A stretch of DNA of 64,000 bases from Bordetella genomosp. 4 (GTDB lineage Bacteria; Pseudomonadota; Gammaproteobacteria; Burkholderiales; Burkholderiaceae_B). Positions within the stretch are counted from its first letter, which is position 1. Every line of letters begins with the position of its first letter. The position numbers and the translations under genes are program-made. Shown here in pieces: positions 36,368-44,807 of this stretch. Under the pieces are notes generated by a model, which had not been told where the DNA came from, did not search any database, and saw nothing but the letters and a program-made list of their open reading frames with translations. The DNA lies in contig NZ_NEVQ01000016.1 in the NCBI RefSeq assembly GCF_002261185.1, forward strand, positions 55,082 through 119,081, written 5' to 3'.

Positions 36368-37150
36368 TCAATAGAGCTTTTGCGTAAAGCCATCGATCAC
36401 GATCGCCTGACCGCTGACACTGCGGGCAGCCTCGCTGGCATTGAACAGCACCATATTGGCGATATCGCGCGCGCTCACCATACGGCCCAGTGCAGCCTGG
36501 CTTTCGTATTGCTCGGCGATTTCTGCGACCGGGCGCCCCAGCGTTTTGGCTTTGGCCTCGATCACGGCCCTGATTCTCGGTCCCTCGACCGCACCAGGCA
36601 GTATGGCGTTCACGCGTATGCCATAAGCCCCCAGTTCTATCGCCAGTGTCTTGGTGAAACCGATCACCGCCCACTTCGATGCGGAATAAGCAGAGCGGCC
36701 GGCAAAGCCCAGATGCCCGGCCGCCGACGACAGATTGATCATGACGCCGGCTTGCGACTGCTTCAGCAGCGGCACCGCCTGACGGGCGCAGAGGAACTGT
36801 CCCGTGATATTCACTGCCAACGTGCGATCCCAATCGGCCTTGCTGAGCGTCTCTACAAAGCCTGTCGGCCCAGCCACACCCGCGTTGTTGACCAGGATAT
36901 CCAGTCCGCCCAACTCATTGCGGACCTGGGCAAACAGCCGCTCGACACTGACTTCATTGGACACGTCCGCATGCGCCGCATGCAGTCCAGGTAATTGGCT
37001 CGCCGCTTCCGCCAGCCGAGTGTCGTTCACATCGCAGATAAACACGGTCGCGCCCGCATGGTGAAAGACCTTGGCCATCTCCAGGCCCAGCCCATCCGCA
37101 CCCGCGGTGATCAGCACCTTTTTACCTACGTAATTAACCTCTTCGAACAT
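36368..37150 (-). CDS. Short-chain dehydrogenase/reductase (SDR)
   Basis: 260 residues. The nucleotide motif is slightly unusual (ITAGADGLGLEMA in place of T-G-x3-G-x-G), NNAGVAG is present, and the catalytic Ser and Tyr-x3-Lys lie in NLSSAAGHLGFAGRSAYSAS and the Lys that follows. It heads the operon with the lambda-crystallin-type dehydrogenase and BKACE. It probably performs an earlier oxidation of a polyol or hydroxy acid. Palindrome site B lies 44 bp upstream. Confidence 0.92.
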   Translation of the reverse strand: MFEEVNYVGKKVLITAGADGLGLEMAKVFHHAGATVFICDVNDTRLAEAASQLPGLHAAHADVSNEVSVERLFAQVRNELGGLDILVNNAGVAGPTGFVETLSKADWDRTLAVNITGQFLCARQAVPLLKQSQAGVMINLSSAAGHLGFAGRSAYSASKWAVIGFTKTLAIELGAYGIRVNAILPGAVEGPRIRAVIEAKAKTLGRPVAEIAEQYESQAALGRMVSARDIANMVLFNASEAARSVSGQAIVIDGFTQKLY

Positions 37151-37193
37151 ACCTGAGTCTCCGAATTGTTATACGAGCATCGCCTCGATCGTG

Positions 37194-37206
37194 ATATACG
37201 ATATAT
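37194..37206. promoter_or_regulatory. GntR operator candidate, site B
   Basis: ATATACGATATAT matches site A at 12 of 13 positions. It lies 44 bp before the SDR start. It overlaps a second imperfect symmetry, ATCGT/ACGAT at 37188-37202. Confidence 0.55.
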
Positions 37207-37404
37207 GATTATTTCACTTCGTGCGCAGAAATTTTTTGCAACGCCGACTTCGTCTACCGTCCATCGCGAGGAGAAGAAGAAAGGTCCGGAAAACGCAAAA
37301 AATTCTTTCAAAATCCAGCGTTTATGCGGCTTTAGGGAAATCCCCGATTCTTCGCATTCCCTTGGCAACTAGAATCGAACAGGGCGTTTTTAGCCCAAAA
37401 TTTC

Positions 37405-37417
37405 ATATATCATATAT
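37405..37417. promoter_or_regulatory. GntR operator candidate, site C
   Basis: ATATATCATATAT is the exact reverse complement of site A and therefore the same palindrome. A -10-like TATTAT overlaps its right end (37415-37420). It lies 68 bp before the binding-protein start. Confidence 0.65.
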
Positions 37418-37484
37418 TATAAAAACCAAGACAGACTCCCTAAAAAGTCCCACGTACTCCCACATCAACGCATGGAGCGAGACA

Positions 37485-38684
37485 ATGTTCAAAATCAAAA
37501 AATTCACACTGGCACTGGGGTTATGCAGCGCGCTTTCGGTCACTACCGCATGGGCCGATATCAAGGTGGGCGCTCTGTTTCCGTTCAGCGGCGCCCTGGC
37601 GCTGTTAGGCCAGGAGAGCTATCGAGGTCTGGAACTCGCGGTCAATGAAATCAATGCCGCCGGCGGCATCAACGGCGAGAAGATCGAAATCCTCAAAGCT
37701 GACGCAGTCGACCCGACCCAGGCAGTATCCGAAACCAAACGCTTGGTCTCCTCGGGTGTGGCGGCAGTATTCGGCAGCTACGCGTCTGGTATTTCCTACG
37801 CCGCGTCACCCGTGACCGAACTCGCCGGCATCCCTTATTTTGAACTGGGCGCGACCGCGCACAAAATCACGACTCGCGGCTACAAATATCTGTTCCGCAG
37901 CAATCCGAACACGGCGTTGTATGGGGTTGCAGTGATCGACGCCCTGCATGACATCGTCGCACCGGGCATGGGCCTGAACCCCAAAGATATCCGAATAGGC
38001 ATCATCCACGAAGACGGTCCATACGGCACCGACGTCGCAGCCACAGAGAAAAAGCGGGCGCAGGAACTCGGCTATACCGTAGCGGAAGTCCTGCCCTACT
38101 CCGCCAAGACCGTCGATCTGTCCTCGTTGATCTTGCGCCTGAAAGGCGCCAAAGTTGATGTGGTACTGCAGACGGCCTATCAGAATGACGCGATCCTGTA
38201 TTTCAGTCAGGCACGCGCTGGCGGATTCAAACCCAAAGTCGTCATCGGTGCGGGCGGCGGCTATTCGTTGGCGGATACCGCAAAGGCCGTGGGCGCCGAT
38301 ATGAACGGCGTTTTCGATCTGGATTTTCCACAATCCTCCATCAATCCGGCAGGCGCTCCAGGGCTGGATAAATTCCTGCAAGCCTATAAAACCACCTATA
38401 AAAGCGACCCGCAATCCGGCCACAGCCTGACCAACTACGTGGGCGCCAAGGCGTTCTTCGAAGCCATCGGCAACGCCAAATCCACGGATCCCGAAAAAAT
38501 CCGCGAGGCTGTGCTGGCCTATAAGAAGCCGGCGGGACAAACCGCCAACGGCTGGGGCTTCGAGTTTGGCGAAGATGGCCAGAACAAGGCCTCCACGTTC
38601 TACGTCATGCAGTGGCAAGACGGCAAACTCGTCACGATCGCGCCGTCCAATCTCGCTCAAGGCAAGCCCATCTTTAACAAGTAA
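37485..38684 (+). CDS. Branched-chain amino acid-type ABC transporter substrate-binding protein (LivJ-like)
   Basis: 399 residues from the ATG at 37485, preceded by GGAGCGAG. The signal peptide ends near TTAWA. The mature start DIKVGALFPFSGALALLGQE and the segment AVNEINAAGGINGEKIEI are typical of Leu/Ile/Val or amide/urea-type binding proteins. It is the first gene of the ABC operon 37485-43981. The ligand is probably not a plain amino acid, given the dehydrogenase, BKACE and transketolase genes sharing the operator. Confidence 0.92.
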   Translation: MFKIKKFTLALGLCSALSVTTAWADIKVGALFPFSGALALLGQESYRGLELAVNEINAAGGINGEKIEILKADAVDPTQAVSETKRLVSSGVAAVFGSYASGISYAASPVTELAGIPYFELGATAHKITTRGYKYLFRSNPNTALYGVAVIDALHDIVAPGMGLNPKDIRIGIIHEDGPYGTDVAATEKKRAQELGYTVAEVLPYSAKTVDLSSLILRLKGAKVDVVLQTAYQNDAILYFSQARAGGFKPKVVIGAGGGYSLADTAKAVGADMNGVFDLDFPQSSINPAGAPGLDKFLQAYKTTYKSDPQSGHSLTNYVGAKAFFEAIGNAKSTDPEKIREAVLAYKKPAGQTANGWGFEFGEDGQNKASTFYVMQWQDGKLVTIAPSNLAQGKPIFNK

Positions 38685-38694
38685 ATGATTTGCC

Positions 38695-38728
38695 GCCGCG
38701 GCGCCGTTCACGAGAAACGGCCCGCGGC
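38695..38728 (+). terminator. GC-rich stem-loop between binding-protein and permease genes (possible attenuator)
   Basis: Arms 38695-38708 and 38716-38728 pair over 13 bp with a single bulge around a 7-nt loop, 11 nt after the binding-protein stop codon. There is no T tract. Such hairpins often make the binding protein more abundant than the permeases by partial termination or mRNA protection. Confidence 0.55.
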
Positions 38729-38827
38729 TCTCAAGGAAATGCGGGACCGCCTCACGTTTCCTTGCCCCTCAAAAGTCTCCTGGTCCGCGCGGGACACCGG
38801 GAGGCTTCCCATCACAGAGGTTGCACA

Positions 38828-39694
38828 ATGGACATTTTTGTTCAACTGGTCATCAATGGCCTGTTGCTAGGCGGCGCCTACACCATCATCAGTCTGGGGC
38901 TGACGTTGATATTCGGTGTGGTGCGAGTGGTGAATTTCGCGCACGGCGAATTCCTCATGATAGGCATGTACATGGTCTATCTGATCGCCACGCATTTCGG
39001 CGTACACCCTTATGCCGGCCTGATTCCGGTTGCGGTGATTCTGTTTGCACTCGGCGCAATGACGCAAAAGGCAATTATTCAACCGTTGCTCAATGCCGAT
39101 GAACATATACAGATCTTTGCCACGGTAGGCGTATCGACGATACTGCTGAACCTGGCCCTGGTGATCTTTGGCGCCAATGTCTATCGTGCCCCTGTAGAGC
39201 TCGGCACCTCGACGATCAACGTCGGGACGTACACCGTGGTGACCGGGCAGTTGATCACATTCATTATCGGTCTGACGCTGGCCGTGCTGCTGCATTTATT
39301 CATGCATCGCACCTATCTGGGCCGCGCGCTGCGCGCCGTTGCTCAACACCGCTACGCCGCGATGCTGATGGGTGTCAACGTCCACACCGTCTATGCCATC
39401 GCATTCGGGCTGGGCACCGCATTTGTCGGCGTCGCCGCCGGATTGCTGGCACCGCAGTACCCGGTCTTTCCCACGGTGGGAACCTATTTCGTGCTCACGG
39501 CATTTGTGATTGTGGTGCTGGGCGGCCTGGGCAGCCTTTATGGCGCGGTTGCCGGCTCAATGATTCTGGGCGTCGTCGATACGCTGGCAGGTTATTACAT
39601 CGCCCCCGACCTGAAAGAGGTGGTGTATTTCGGGATCTTTTTGCTGATCCTTGTCCTGCGTCCCACCGGCCTGTTTGGCATCGGCACAGAATAA
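38828..39694 (+). CDS. livH: Branched-chain-type ABC transporter permease (LivH)
   Basis: 288 residues from the ATG at 38828 with GAGG upstream; the frame is open to 38690 but that part contains the hairpin. There are about eight membrane segments. The start FVQLVINGLLLGGAYTIISLGLTLI (given here as family pattern FxQLxxNGL) and GVVRVVNFAHGEF are diagnostic of LivH. Partner of the LivM part of the next gene. Confidence 0.92.
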   Translation: MDIFVQLVINGLLLGGAYTIISLGLTLIFGVVRVVNFAHGEFLMIGMYMVYLIATHFGVHPYAGLIPVAVILFALGAMTQKAIIQPLLNADEHIQIFATVGVSTILLNLALVIFGANVYRAPVELGTSTINVGTYTVVTGQLITFIIGLTLAVLLHLFMHRTYLGRALRAVAQHRYAAMLMGVNVHTVYAIAFGLGTAFVGVAAGLLAPQYPVFPTVGTYFVLTAFVIVVLGGLGSLYGAVAGSMILGVVDTLAGYYIAPDLKEVVYFGIFLLILVLRPTGLFGIGTE

Positions 39695-39707
39695 CAAGGA
39701 GCCCGCC

Positions 39708-41489
39708 GTGTTTCCCGATATCCGTCATCCCAAGGTTTACACCAGCCTCATCCTGTTCCTGGTGATGTTCCTCGTGCCCGTCATCATGGGCACGCCCTTC
39801 TGGACCAATTTGTTTGTCCTGCTGTTTGTGTACGCGTCGTTGTCCGTGGCCTGGAACATCGTGGGCGGCTACGCGGGCCAATTGTCATTGGGCCACGCGG
39901 TGTTCTACGGCATAGGCGGCTATACCGCCACATTGTTGACGCAGAATTTCGGCATTTCACCGTGGATCGGCATGTTGACCGGTGCGGTGATTTCCGGCGT
40001 GGTGGCCATCGTGATCGCCTACCCTACCCTGCGTCTGCGCGGGCCGTTCTTTGCCCTGGCGACGATCGCGATCCTGGAGGTCGTGCGGTTGCTGGTCATC
40101 CATGAGGAAAGCTGGACCGGCGGATCGAGCGGTATCAGTCTGCCGTTGAACATCGGTTGGACCTGGATCGTCTTCCGCGAAAAAATCAACTACGTCATCA
40201 TTGCGTTTGCTCTGTTCCTCTTTGTCGTCTGGGTATCGTGGTTCATCCGGAAATCGCGCGTAGGCCATTACCTCATCGCGATTCGCGAGCGCGAGGACGC
40301 TGCGCTGGCCGTCGGCATCCATACCGTACGCGTCAAGATCCTGGCCGCCGTGGTCTCTGCCATGCTGACCAGCTTGATCGGCACGTTTCATATCACCTAT
40401 CTGACCTTTGTGGATCCTAGCTCGGCGTTCTCTCTGGATCTGTCCATACAGATCGCCATGTTCGCCCTGATCGGCGGCCTAGGCACTGTGGGCGGCCCCA
40501 TTGCCGGCACGTTCCTCGTATTGCCGATCGCAGAGCTGGCTCGCGGCTGGCTCAGCAGTGTCGGCAGCGGCATGCATGGATTGATCTATGGCCTGATCCT
40601 GGTCGCGGTGGTGTTGACGATTCCGCGCGGTTTGGCTGGCGCATTTGGCCCGGCGCTGGGGCGCCTGATGGCACGGCTGCCTTATCTCGGCACGCCAAAA
40701 TCGAAACCACCGATGCAGCACGGCCTGGCACACACCGACACGCCCCATCGTGGCGAGCCCGTCCTGCGCGCAGAAAAGCTGTTCAAAAGTTTTGGCGGCC
40801 TATGCGCGACAAACAATGTGTCGCTGCAGCTGAATGAACGCGAGATTCTGGGCATGATAGGCCCGAACGGCGCGGGAAAAACCACGGTGTTCAACTTGCT
40901 GTCGGGCTTCCTGTCGCCGGACAAAGGCTCGGTCACGCTGCGCGACAAGAACGGCAACTGGATATCGTGCAACACGCCGGATGCCTTTGCGCACCAAGGC
41001 CTGGGGCGCACCTTTCAGATTGCCAAGCCGTTCACCGGCCTGACCGTGCTGGAAAACATCATGCTAGGCGCGTTCATCAACACCCGTGACCGCGAGCAAG
41101 CCGAACAAATCGCCTTGTCCGTCGCCGAACAGACGGATTTGTTGAAGTACCTGAACGCGGAAGCCCGCAGCCTGACCGTGGGGGGCATGAAACGCCTGGA
41201 AATCGCCCGCGCATTGGCCACACGGCCACGCATCCTGTTGCTGGACGAAGTCATGGCTGGGCTCAATCCCACCGACATCGAAAAAGCCATTCAAATGATC
41301 AAGCGCATTCGCGATTCCGGCGTATCGGTGCTGTTGATCGAGCACATGATGCAGGCCACGATGGCGCTGTCCGATCGCATCATTGTTCTCAACGAAGGCG
41401 CCGTACTCGTGACGGGCTCCCCTAAAGAAGTGGTCGAGAATCCCGCGGTGATCGAAGCCTATCTCGGCAAGGAGTACCAAGATGCTTAA
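39708..41489 (+). CDS. Fused LivM permease - LivG ATP-binding protein
   Basis: 593 residues from a GTG at 39708 with AAGGAG six nt before it. Residues about 1-325 are a LivM-type permease (SVAWNIVGGYAGQLSLGHAV, RLRGPFFALATIAILEV). From about 350 there is a complete LivG ATPase with Walker A GPNGAGKTT (about 385), the LivG form of the signature (LTVGGMKRLEIARAL) and Walker B LLLDEVMAG. In most transporters these are two proteins. The join is in frame without a stop over the linker around 40650-40760. The LivF gene follows with an 8-nt overlap. Confidence 0.93.
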   Translation: MFPDIRHPKVYTSLILFLVMFLVPVIMGTPFWTNLFVLLFVYASLSVAWNIVGGYAGQLSLGHAVFYGIGGYTATLLTQNFGISPWIGMLTGAVISGVVAIVIAYPTLRLRGPFFALATIAILEVVRLLVIHEESWTGGSSGISLPLNIGWTWIVFREKINYVIIAFALFLFVVWVSWFIRKSRVGHYLIAIREREDAALAVGIHTVRVKILAAVVSAMLTSLIGTFHITYLTFVDPSSAFSLDLSIQIAMFALIGGLGTVGGPIAGTFLVLPIAELARGWLSSVGSGMHGLIYGLILVAVVLTIPRGLAGAFGPALGRLMARLPYLGTPKSKPPMQHGLAHTDTPHRGEPVLRAEKLFKSFGGLCATNNVSLQLNEREILGMIGPNGAGKTTVFNLLSGFLSPDKGSVTLRDKNGNWISCNTPDAFAHQGLGRTFQIAKPFTGLTVLENIMLGAFINTRDREQAEQIALSVAEQTDLLKYLNAEARSLTVGGMKRLEIARALATRPRILLLDEVMAGLNPTDIEKAIQMIKRIRDSGVSVLLIEHMMQATMALSDRIIVLNEGAVLVTGSPKEVVENPAVIEAYLGKEYQDA

Positions 41490-42186
41490 GGTATCGAACC
41501 TGACCTCGGGTTATGGCAAGACTCAGGTCCTGAACGGATTGGATTTTGAAGTCCGTGCCGGGGAAATCGTCACGCTGATCGGCGCGAACGGCGCGGGAAA
41601 GACGACGACCCTGAAAACGCTGTGCGGCGTCATTGCCAGCACGGCGGGCAAAGTGGAGTTCGAAGGCCGGGATCTCACCAATCTGACGCCCTACGACATT
41701 GTTGACGCGGGCATTACCATGATCCCCGAGGGCCGCCAGCTATTCCCCCACTTCACCGTGCGCGACAACCTGCTGATGGGGTCGTACAAACGCGCAGCCA
41801 GGCCGATTGTGAATCGCAAGCTGGAAGAAGTCCTCACCATTTTTCCCCGCGTCAAGGAACGGCTGAATCAATATGCCGGCTCGCTGTCTGGCGGCGAACA
41901 GCAGATGGTCGCGATTGCACGAGGCATGATGGCTGATCCGAAACTGCTGGTATTTGACGAGCCGTCGCTCGGCCTGTCGCCGCTGCTGGTGCAACAGATG
42001 TTCGACACCATCCGCAACGTCACCTCACATGGCATGACCGTGTTGCTGGTCGAGCAAAATGTGTTTCGCACCCTGCGCCTGGCAGATCGCGGCTATGTGC
42101 TGGAGAACGGCGCCATCGTCCTCTCTGGCACTGGCGAAGAACTGCTGGTCAATCCACACGTGAAGAAGGCCTATCTGGGCCACTGA
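41482..42186 (+). CDS. livF: Branched-chain-type ABC transporter ATP-binding protein (LivF)
   Basis: 234 residues, overlapping the fused LivM-LivG gene by 8 nt. Walker A GANGAGKTT, the signature LSGGEQQMVAIARG, Walker B LLVFDEPSLGL and the H-loop position replaced by VEQN (as usual in LivF). It pairs with the LivG domain of the preceding fusion to drive transport. Confidence 0.94.
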   Translation: MLKVSNLTSGYGKTQVLNGLDFEVRAGEIVTLIGANGAGKTTTLKTLCGVIASTAGKVEFEGRDLTNLTPYDIVDAGITMIPEGRQLFPHFTVRDNLLMGSYKRAARPIVNRKLEEVLTIFPRVKERLNQYAGSLSGGEQQMVAIARGMMADPKLLVFDEPSLGLSPLLVQQMFDTIRNVTSHGMTVLLVEQNVFRTLRLADRGYVLENGAIVLSGTGEELLVNPHVKKAYLGH

Positions 42187-42218
42187 CCGTCAATCTGTTT
42201 CCTATGAGGACCGGTGTC

Positions 42219-43214
42219 ATGTCGCTGAACTGCACCTATATCGACCACGGCAAGGGCGGAACGCCCGACTGCATGAAAATAGCCACCCGCCCCATGGAGG
42301 AACCCCAGGGACGGCAGGTCTTGATCGAAGTCGCTTACGCCGGCGTCAATCGCCCCGATATCCTGCAACGCGCGGGGTCGTATCCTCCGCCGCCCGGCGC
42401 ATCGCCTCACCTGGGCCTGGAGGTCTCTGGCCGCATCATTGCCGTAGGCCCGGATGTACACGACCGACGCGTCGGTGACGTCGTATGTGCGTTGACGCCT
42501 GGCGGCGGCTACGCGCAATACTGCCTGACCGACGAACGGCAATGTCTACCCATCCCAAAGGGCCTGGACTTGCTGCACGCAGCGGCGATTCCGGAAAACT
42601 ACTTCACAGTGTGGGCCAATGTATTCGAACGCGCGGCGTTAAAGCCCGGAGAGACATTGTTGGTGCACGGCGGATCCAGTGGCATAGGTCTGACGGCAAT
42701 CCAATTGGCGCACGCTTTGGGATCCACCGTATGGACCACGGTAGGCAATGCCGACAAGGCAGCTGCCTGCACAAAGGCCGGCGCCGATCACACGATCCAA
42801 TATCGCGACCAGGACTTTGAAAAAGTACTGAGCGAGGCCACACAAGGCAAGGGAGTCGATGTCATTCTGGACATGGTGGGCGGCGACTATATCAACAAAA
42901 ACCTGCGCAGCCTGGCGCTGAACGGCCGTCTGGTGCAGATCGCCTTTCTGGAAGGCAGCAAGGCGCAGATCGACGCCATGCCTATCATGCTGAAGCGACT
43001 GTCGTTCACCGGCTCTACGCTGCGTCCCAGAACAGACGAAGATAAAGCCGCTATCGGCCAGGCACTGGTGGAACGGGTCTTCCCTCTGATGGAATCGGGC
43101 CGTTGCCTGCCATTGATCCATCAGGTGTTCACGCTGGACCAAGTGGTACAGGCGCATCAACTGATGGAAAGCAGCAAGCATATTGGCAAGATCATGTTAA
43201 AGATCAAGGACTGA
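42219..43214 (+). CDS. NAD(P)H quinone oxidoreductase, PIG3-type (paralogue of 12251-13249)
   Basis: 331 residues if started at the ATG at 42219 (GAGG nine nt before); an in-frame ATG at 42204 adds five residues. The GroES-like domain has GVNRPDILQRAGSYPPPPGA, and the nucleotide motif is HGGSSGIGLTA. No structural or catalytic zinc cysteines. It follows LivF by about 30 nt and precedes an SDR gene, so it is part of the ABC operon. Substrate unknown. Confidence 0.9.
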   Translation: MSLNCTYIDHGKGGTPDCMKIATRPMEEPQGRQVLIEVAYAGVNRPDILQRAGSYPPPPGASPHLGLEVSGRIIAVGPDVHDRRVGDVVCALTPGGGYAQYCLTDERQCLPIPKGLDLLHAAAIPENYFTVWANVFERAALKPGETLLVHGGSSGIGLTAIQLAHALGSTVWTTVGNADKAAACTKAGADHTIQYRDQDFEKVLSEATQGKGVDVILDMVGGDYINKNLRSLALNGRLVQIAFLEGSKAQIDAMPIMLKRLSFTGSTLRPRTDEDKAAIGQALVERVFPLMESGRCLPLIHQVFTLDQVVQAHQLMESSKHIGKIMLKIKD

Positions 43215-43219
43215 CCACC

Positions 43220-43981
43220 ATGCGTTTTAACGATCAAATCGCGATCGTGACCGGCGCCGCAGGCGGCATCGGCAGCGCCATTGTCGAGGGCCTGCTGGCC
43301 GAGGGCGCGCAGGTGGGCCTGATCGACGCCAACGCGTCGACCGGACATGAATATGCCGATAACCTGCGCAAACGGGGACATCGAGTGCATTTCGTGCAGG
43401 CAGATGTCTCGCAGTTTGACTCATGCCAAAAGGCCTATGAGGCCATTACCGCGACCCTCGGCCCGGCCACGATTCTGGTCAACAATGTCGGGATCTCCCC
43501 GAAAACGAATGGCCGTGCGCTGAATGTCTGGGAAATGTCCCCGCAGGAATGGGACAAAGTCGTGGATGTGAACCTCAACAGCGTGTTCTACATGACGCGC
43601 CTGGTCACCCCGCACATGGTGCAGCAAAACACCGGTCGTATCATCAATATGTCGTCAGTCGCAGGCCGGGCGTATTGCGATATCGTGGCGGCACATTATG
43701 CCGCGACCAAAGCAGCACTGATCGGTCTGACCCGACATTGGGCGGCCGAACTGGGCCCGCATCAGGTCACCGTCAATGCGTTGGCGCCTGGCCGTATCGC
43801 CACTCCGCTGCTGAAAACTGTCCCCGAGGAAATCAACGATGCAGTGGTAAAAGTCACGGCCCTGGGGCGCCTGGGAACTCCGCAAGAGGTAGCCGATGCA
43901 TGCCTGTATTTCGCATCCGACCAGGCCCGATTCGTCACCGGCCAAGTGTTGGATGTGGCAGGAGGATGGCTGATGACGTAG
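43220..43981 (+). CDS. Short-chain dehydrogenase/reductase (SDR), FabG-like
   Basis: 253 residues from the ATG at 43220; the longer frame from 43103 overlaps the oxidoreductase gene. TGAAGGIGSAI, NNVGISP, then the catalytic Ser in NMSSVAG and Tyr-x3-Lys in HYAATK. The end FVTGQVLDVAGGWLMT is typical. It is the last gene of the ABC operon and, with the SDR at 36368, may act on the imported compound. Confidence 0.92.
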   Translation: MRFNDQIAIVTGAAGGIGSAIVEGLLAEGAQVGLIDANASTGHEYADNLRKRGHRVHFVQADVSQFDSCQKAYEAITATLGPATILVNNVGISPKTNGRALNVWEMSPQEWDKVVDVNLNSVFYMTRLVTPHMVQQNTGRIINMSSVAGRAYCDIVAAHYAATKAALIGLTRHWAAELGPHQVTVNALAPGRIATPLLKTVPEEINDAVVKVTALGRLGTPQEVADACLYFASDQARFVTGQVLDVAGGWLMT

Positions 43982-44063
43982 CGCTGCGCGTTACTGCGGC
44001 AAGTCGCGTTGAGCCGGTCCAAAAACCATATCGCACCCAACCGCCACGGCGAGACCAAAACCC

Positions 44064-44807
44064 CTACGATCGATAGGACGCCAGTCGGGCCGATGCGTTT
44101 TGCAGATGATCACTGGCGGCTTGCGCGGCCTGCTCAGCATCGCCTGCTTCGATCGCCTTCAGGATCGCCTCGTGCTCGGCCTGTACCTGCCACATCAAAT
44201 CCGGCGAACGATTACGGGTATTCTTGCGCGCCGTGCGTATGAGTCGGCGAACCTGCCCGTCCAGAAATCCCGCAAAAGCAATGAAATGCTGATTGTGGCT
44301 GGCCAACACGATGGACTTGTGAAACTGCCCGTCCTCCTCCGAACCGTCGGCCAACTCTCGCGTGGCATCGTACAGCCGCTGATAGCATGCACGAATACGT
44401 TCCAGATCGTCAGCAGTACGGCGTTGCGCCGCCAGACGCGTCGCCGAGACCTCCACTGACAATAAAAACTCGAACAACGCGTCGATCTCGCCGCCGTTGC
44501 CCATATTCGTATCCAGGCGGAACACATTGCTGCCATGTGGATTGACGAACTGCCCCCTGCCTTGCTGCGAGATGATCAGGCCATCCGATTTCAACATGAA
44601 GATAGCCTCGCGGATCACCGGCCGGCTCACACCATAGGTAGCAGCCAACGCCGCCTCAGATGGCAATTTGTGATTTTCATCGACGATATCGCCCTGCAAA
44701 ATCGCCTGGCGCAAACGGTCGGCGACCTCGCTCGGCAAGGTTGCCGGACGAGGAATCAGGCTCTCTCGCAAAGGATCAGGCAACACCACAGGATCATCCT
44801 GAGACAT
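44064..44807 (-). CDS. GntR-family transcriptional regulator, FadR/FCD subfamily
   Basis: 247 residues from the ATG at 44807, preceded by GGTGGA; the frame runs to 44858. It overlaps the end of the SDR gene by 14 nt. The winged helix reads LPSEAALAATYGVSRPVIRE followed by FMLKSDGLIISQQGRGQFV. The C-terminal FCD domain follows. It ends the 2-oxoacid dehydrogenase operon and is the likely local regulator of it. Confidence 0.9.
   Translation of the reverse strand: MSQDDPVVLPDPLRESLIPRPATLPSEVADRLRQAILQGDIVDENHKLPSEAALAATYGVSRPVIREAIFMLKSDGLIISQQGRGQFVNPHGSNVFRLDTNMGNGGEIDALFEFLLSVEVSATRLAAQRRTADDLERIRACYQRLYDATRELADGSEEDGQFHKSIVLASHNQHFIAFAGFLDGQVRRLIRTARKNTRNRSPDLMWQVQAEHEAILKAIEAGDAEQAAQAASDHLQNASARLASYRS

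Larger units (their letters stand above)
37151..37484. other. 334-bp divergent regulatory region
   Basis: This AT-rich stretch separates the SDR/BKACE operon (minus) and the ABC operon (plus). It contains palindrome sites B (37194-37206) and C (37405-37417), one near each operon. No gene is convincing here; an open frame running in from 37221 has no upstream ribosome-binding site and is simply the extension of the binding-protein frame. Confidence 0.7.
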
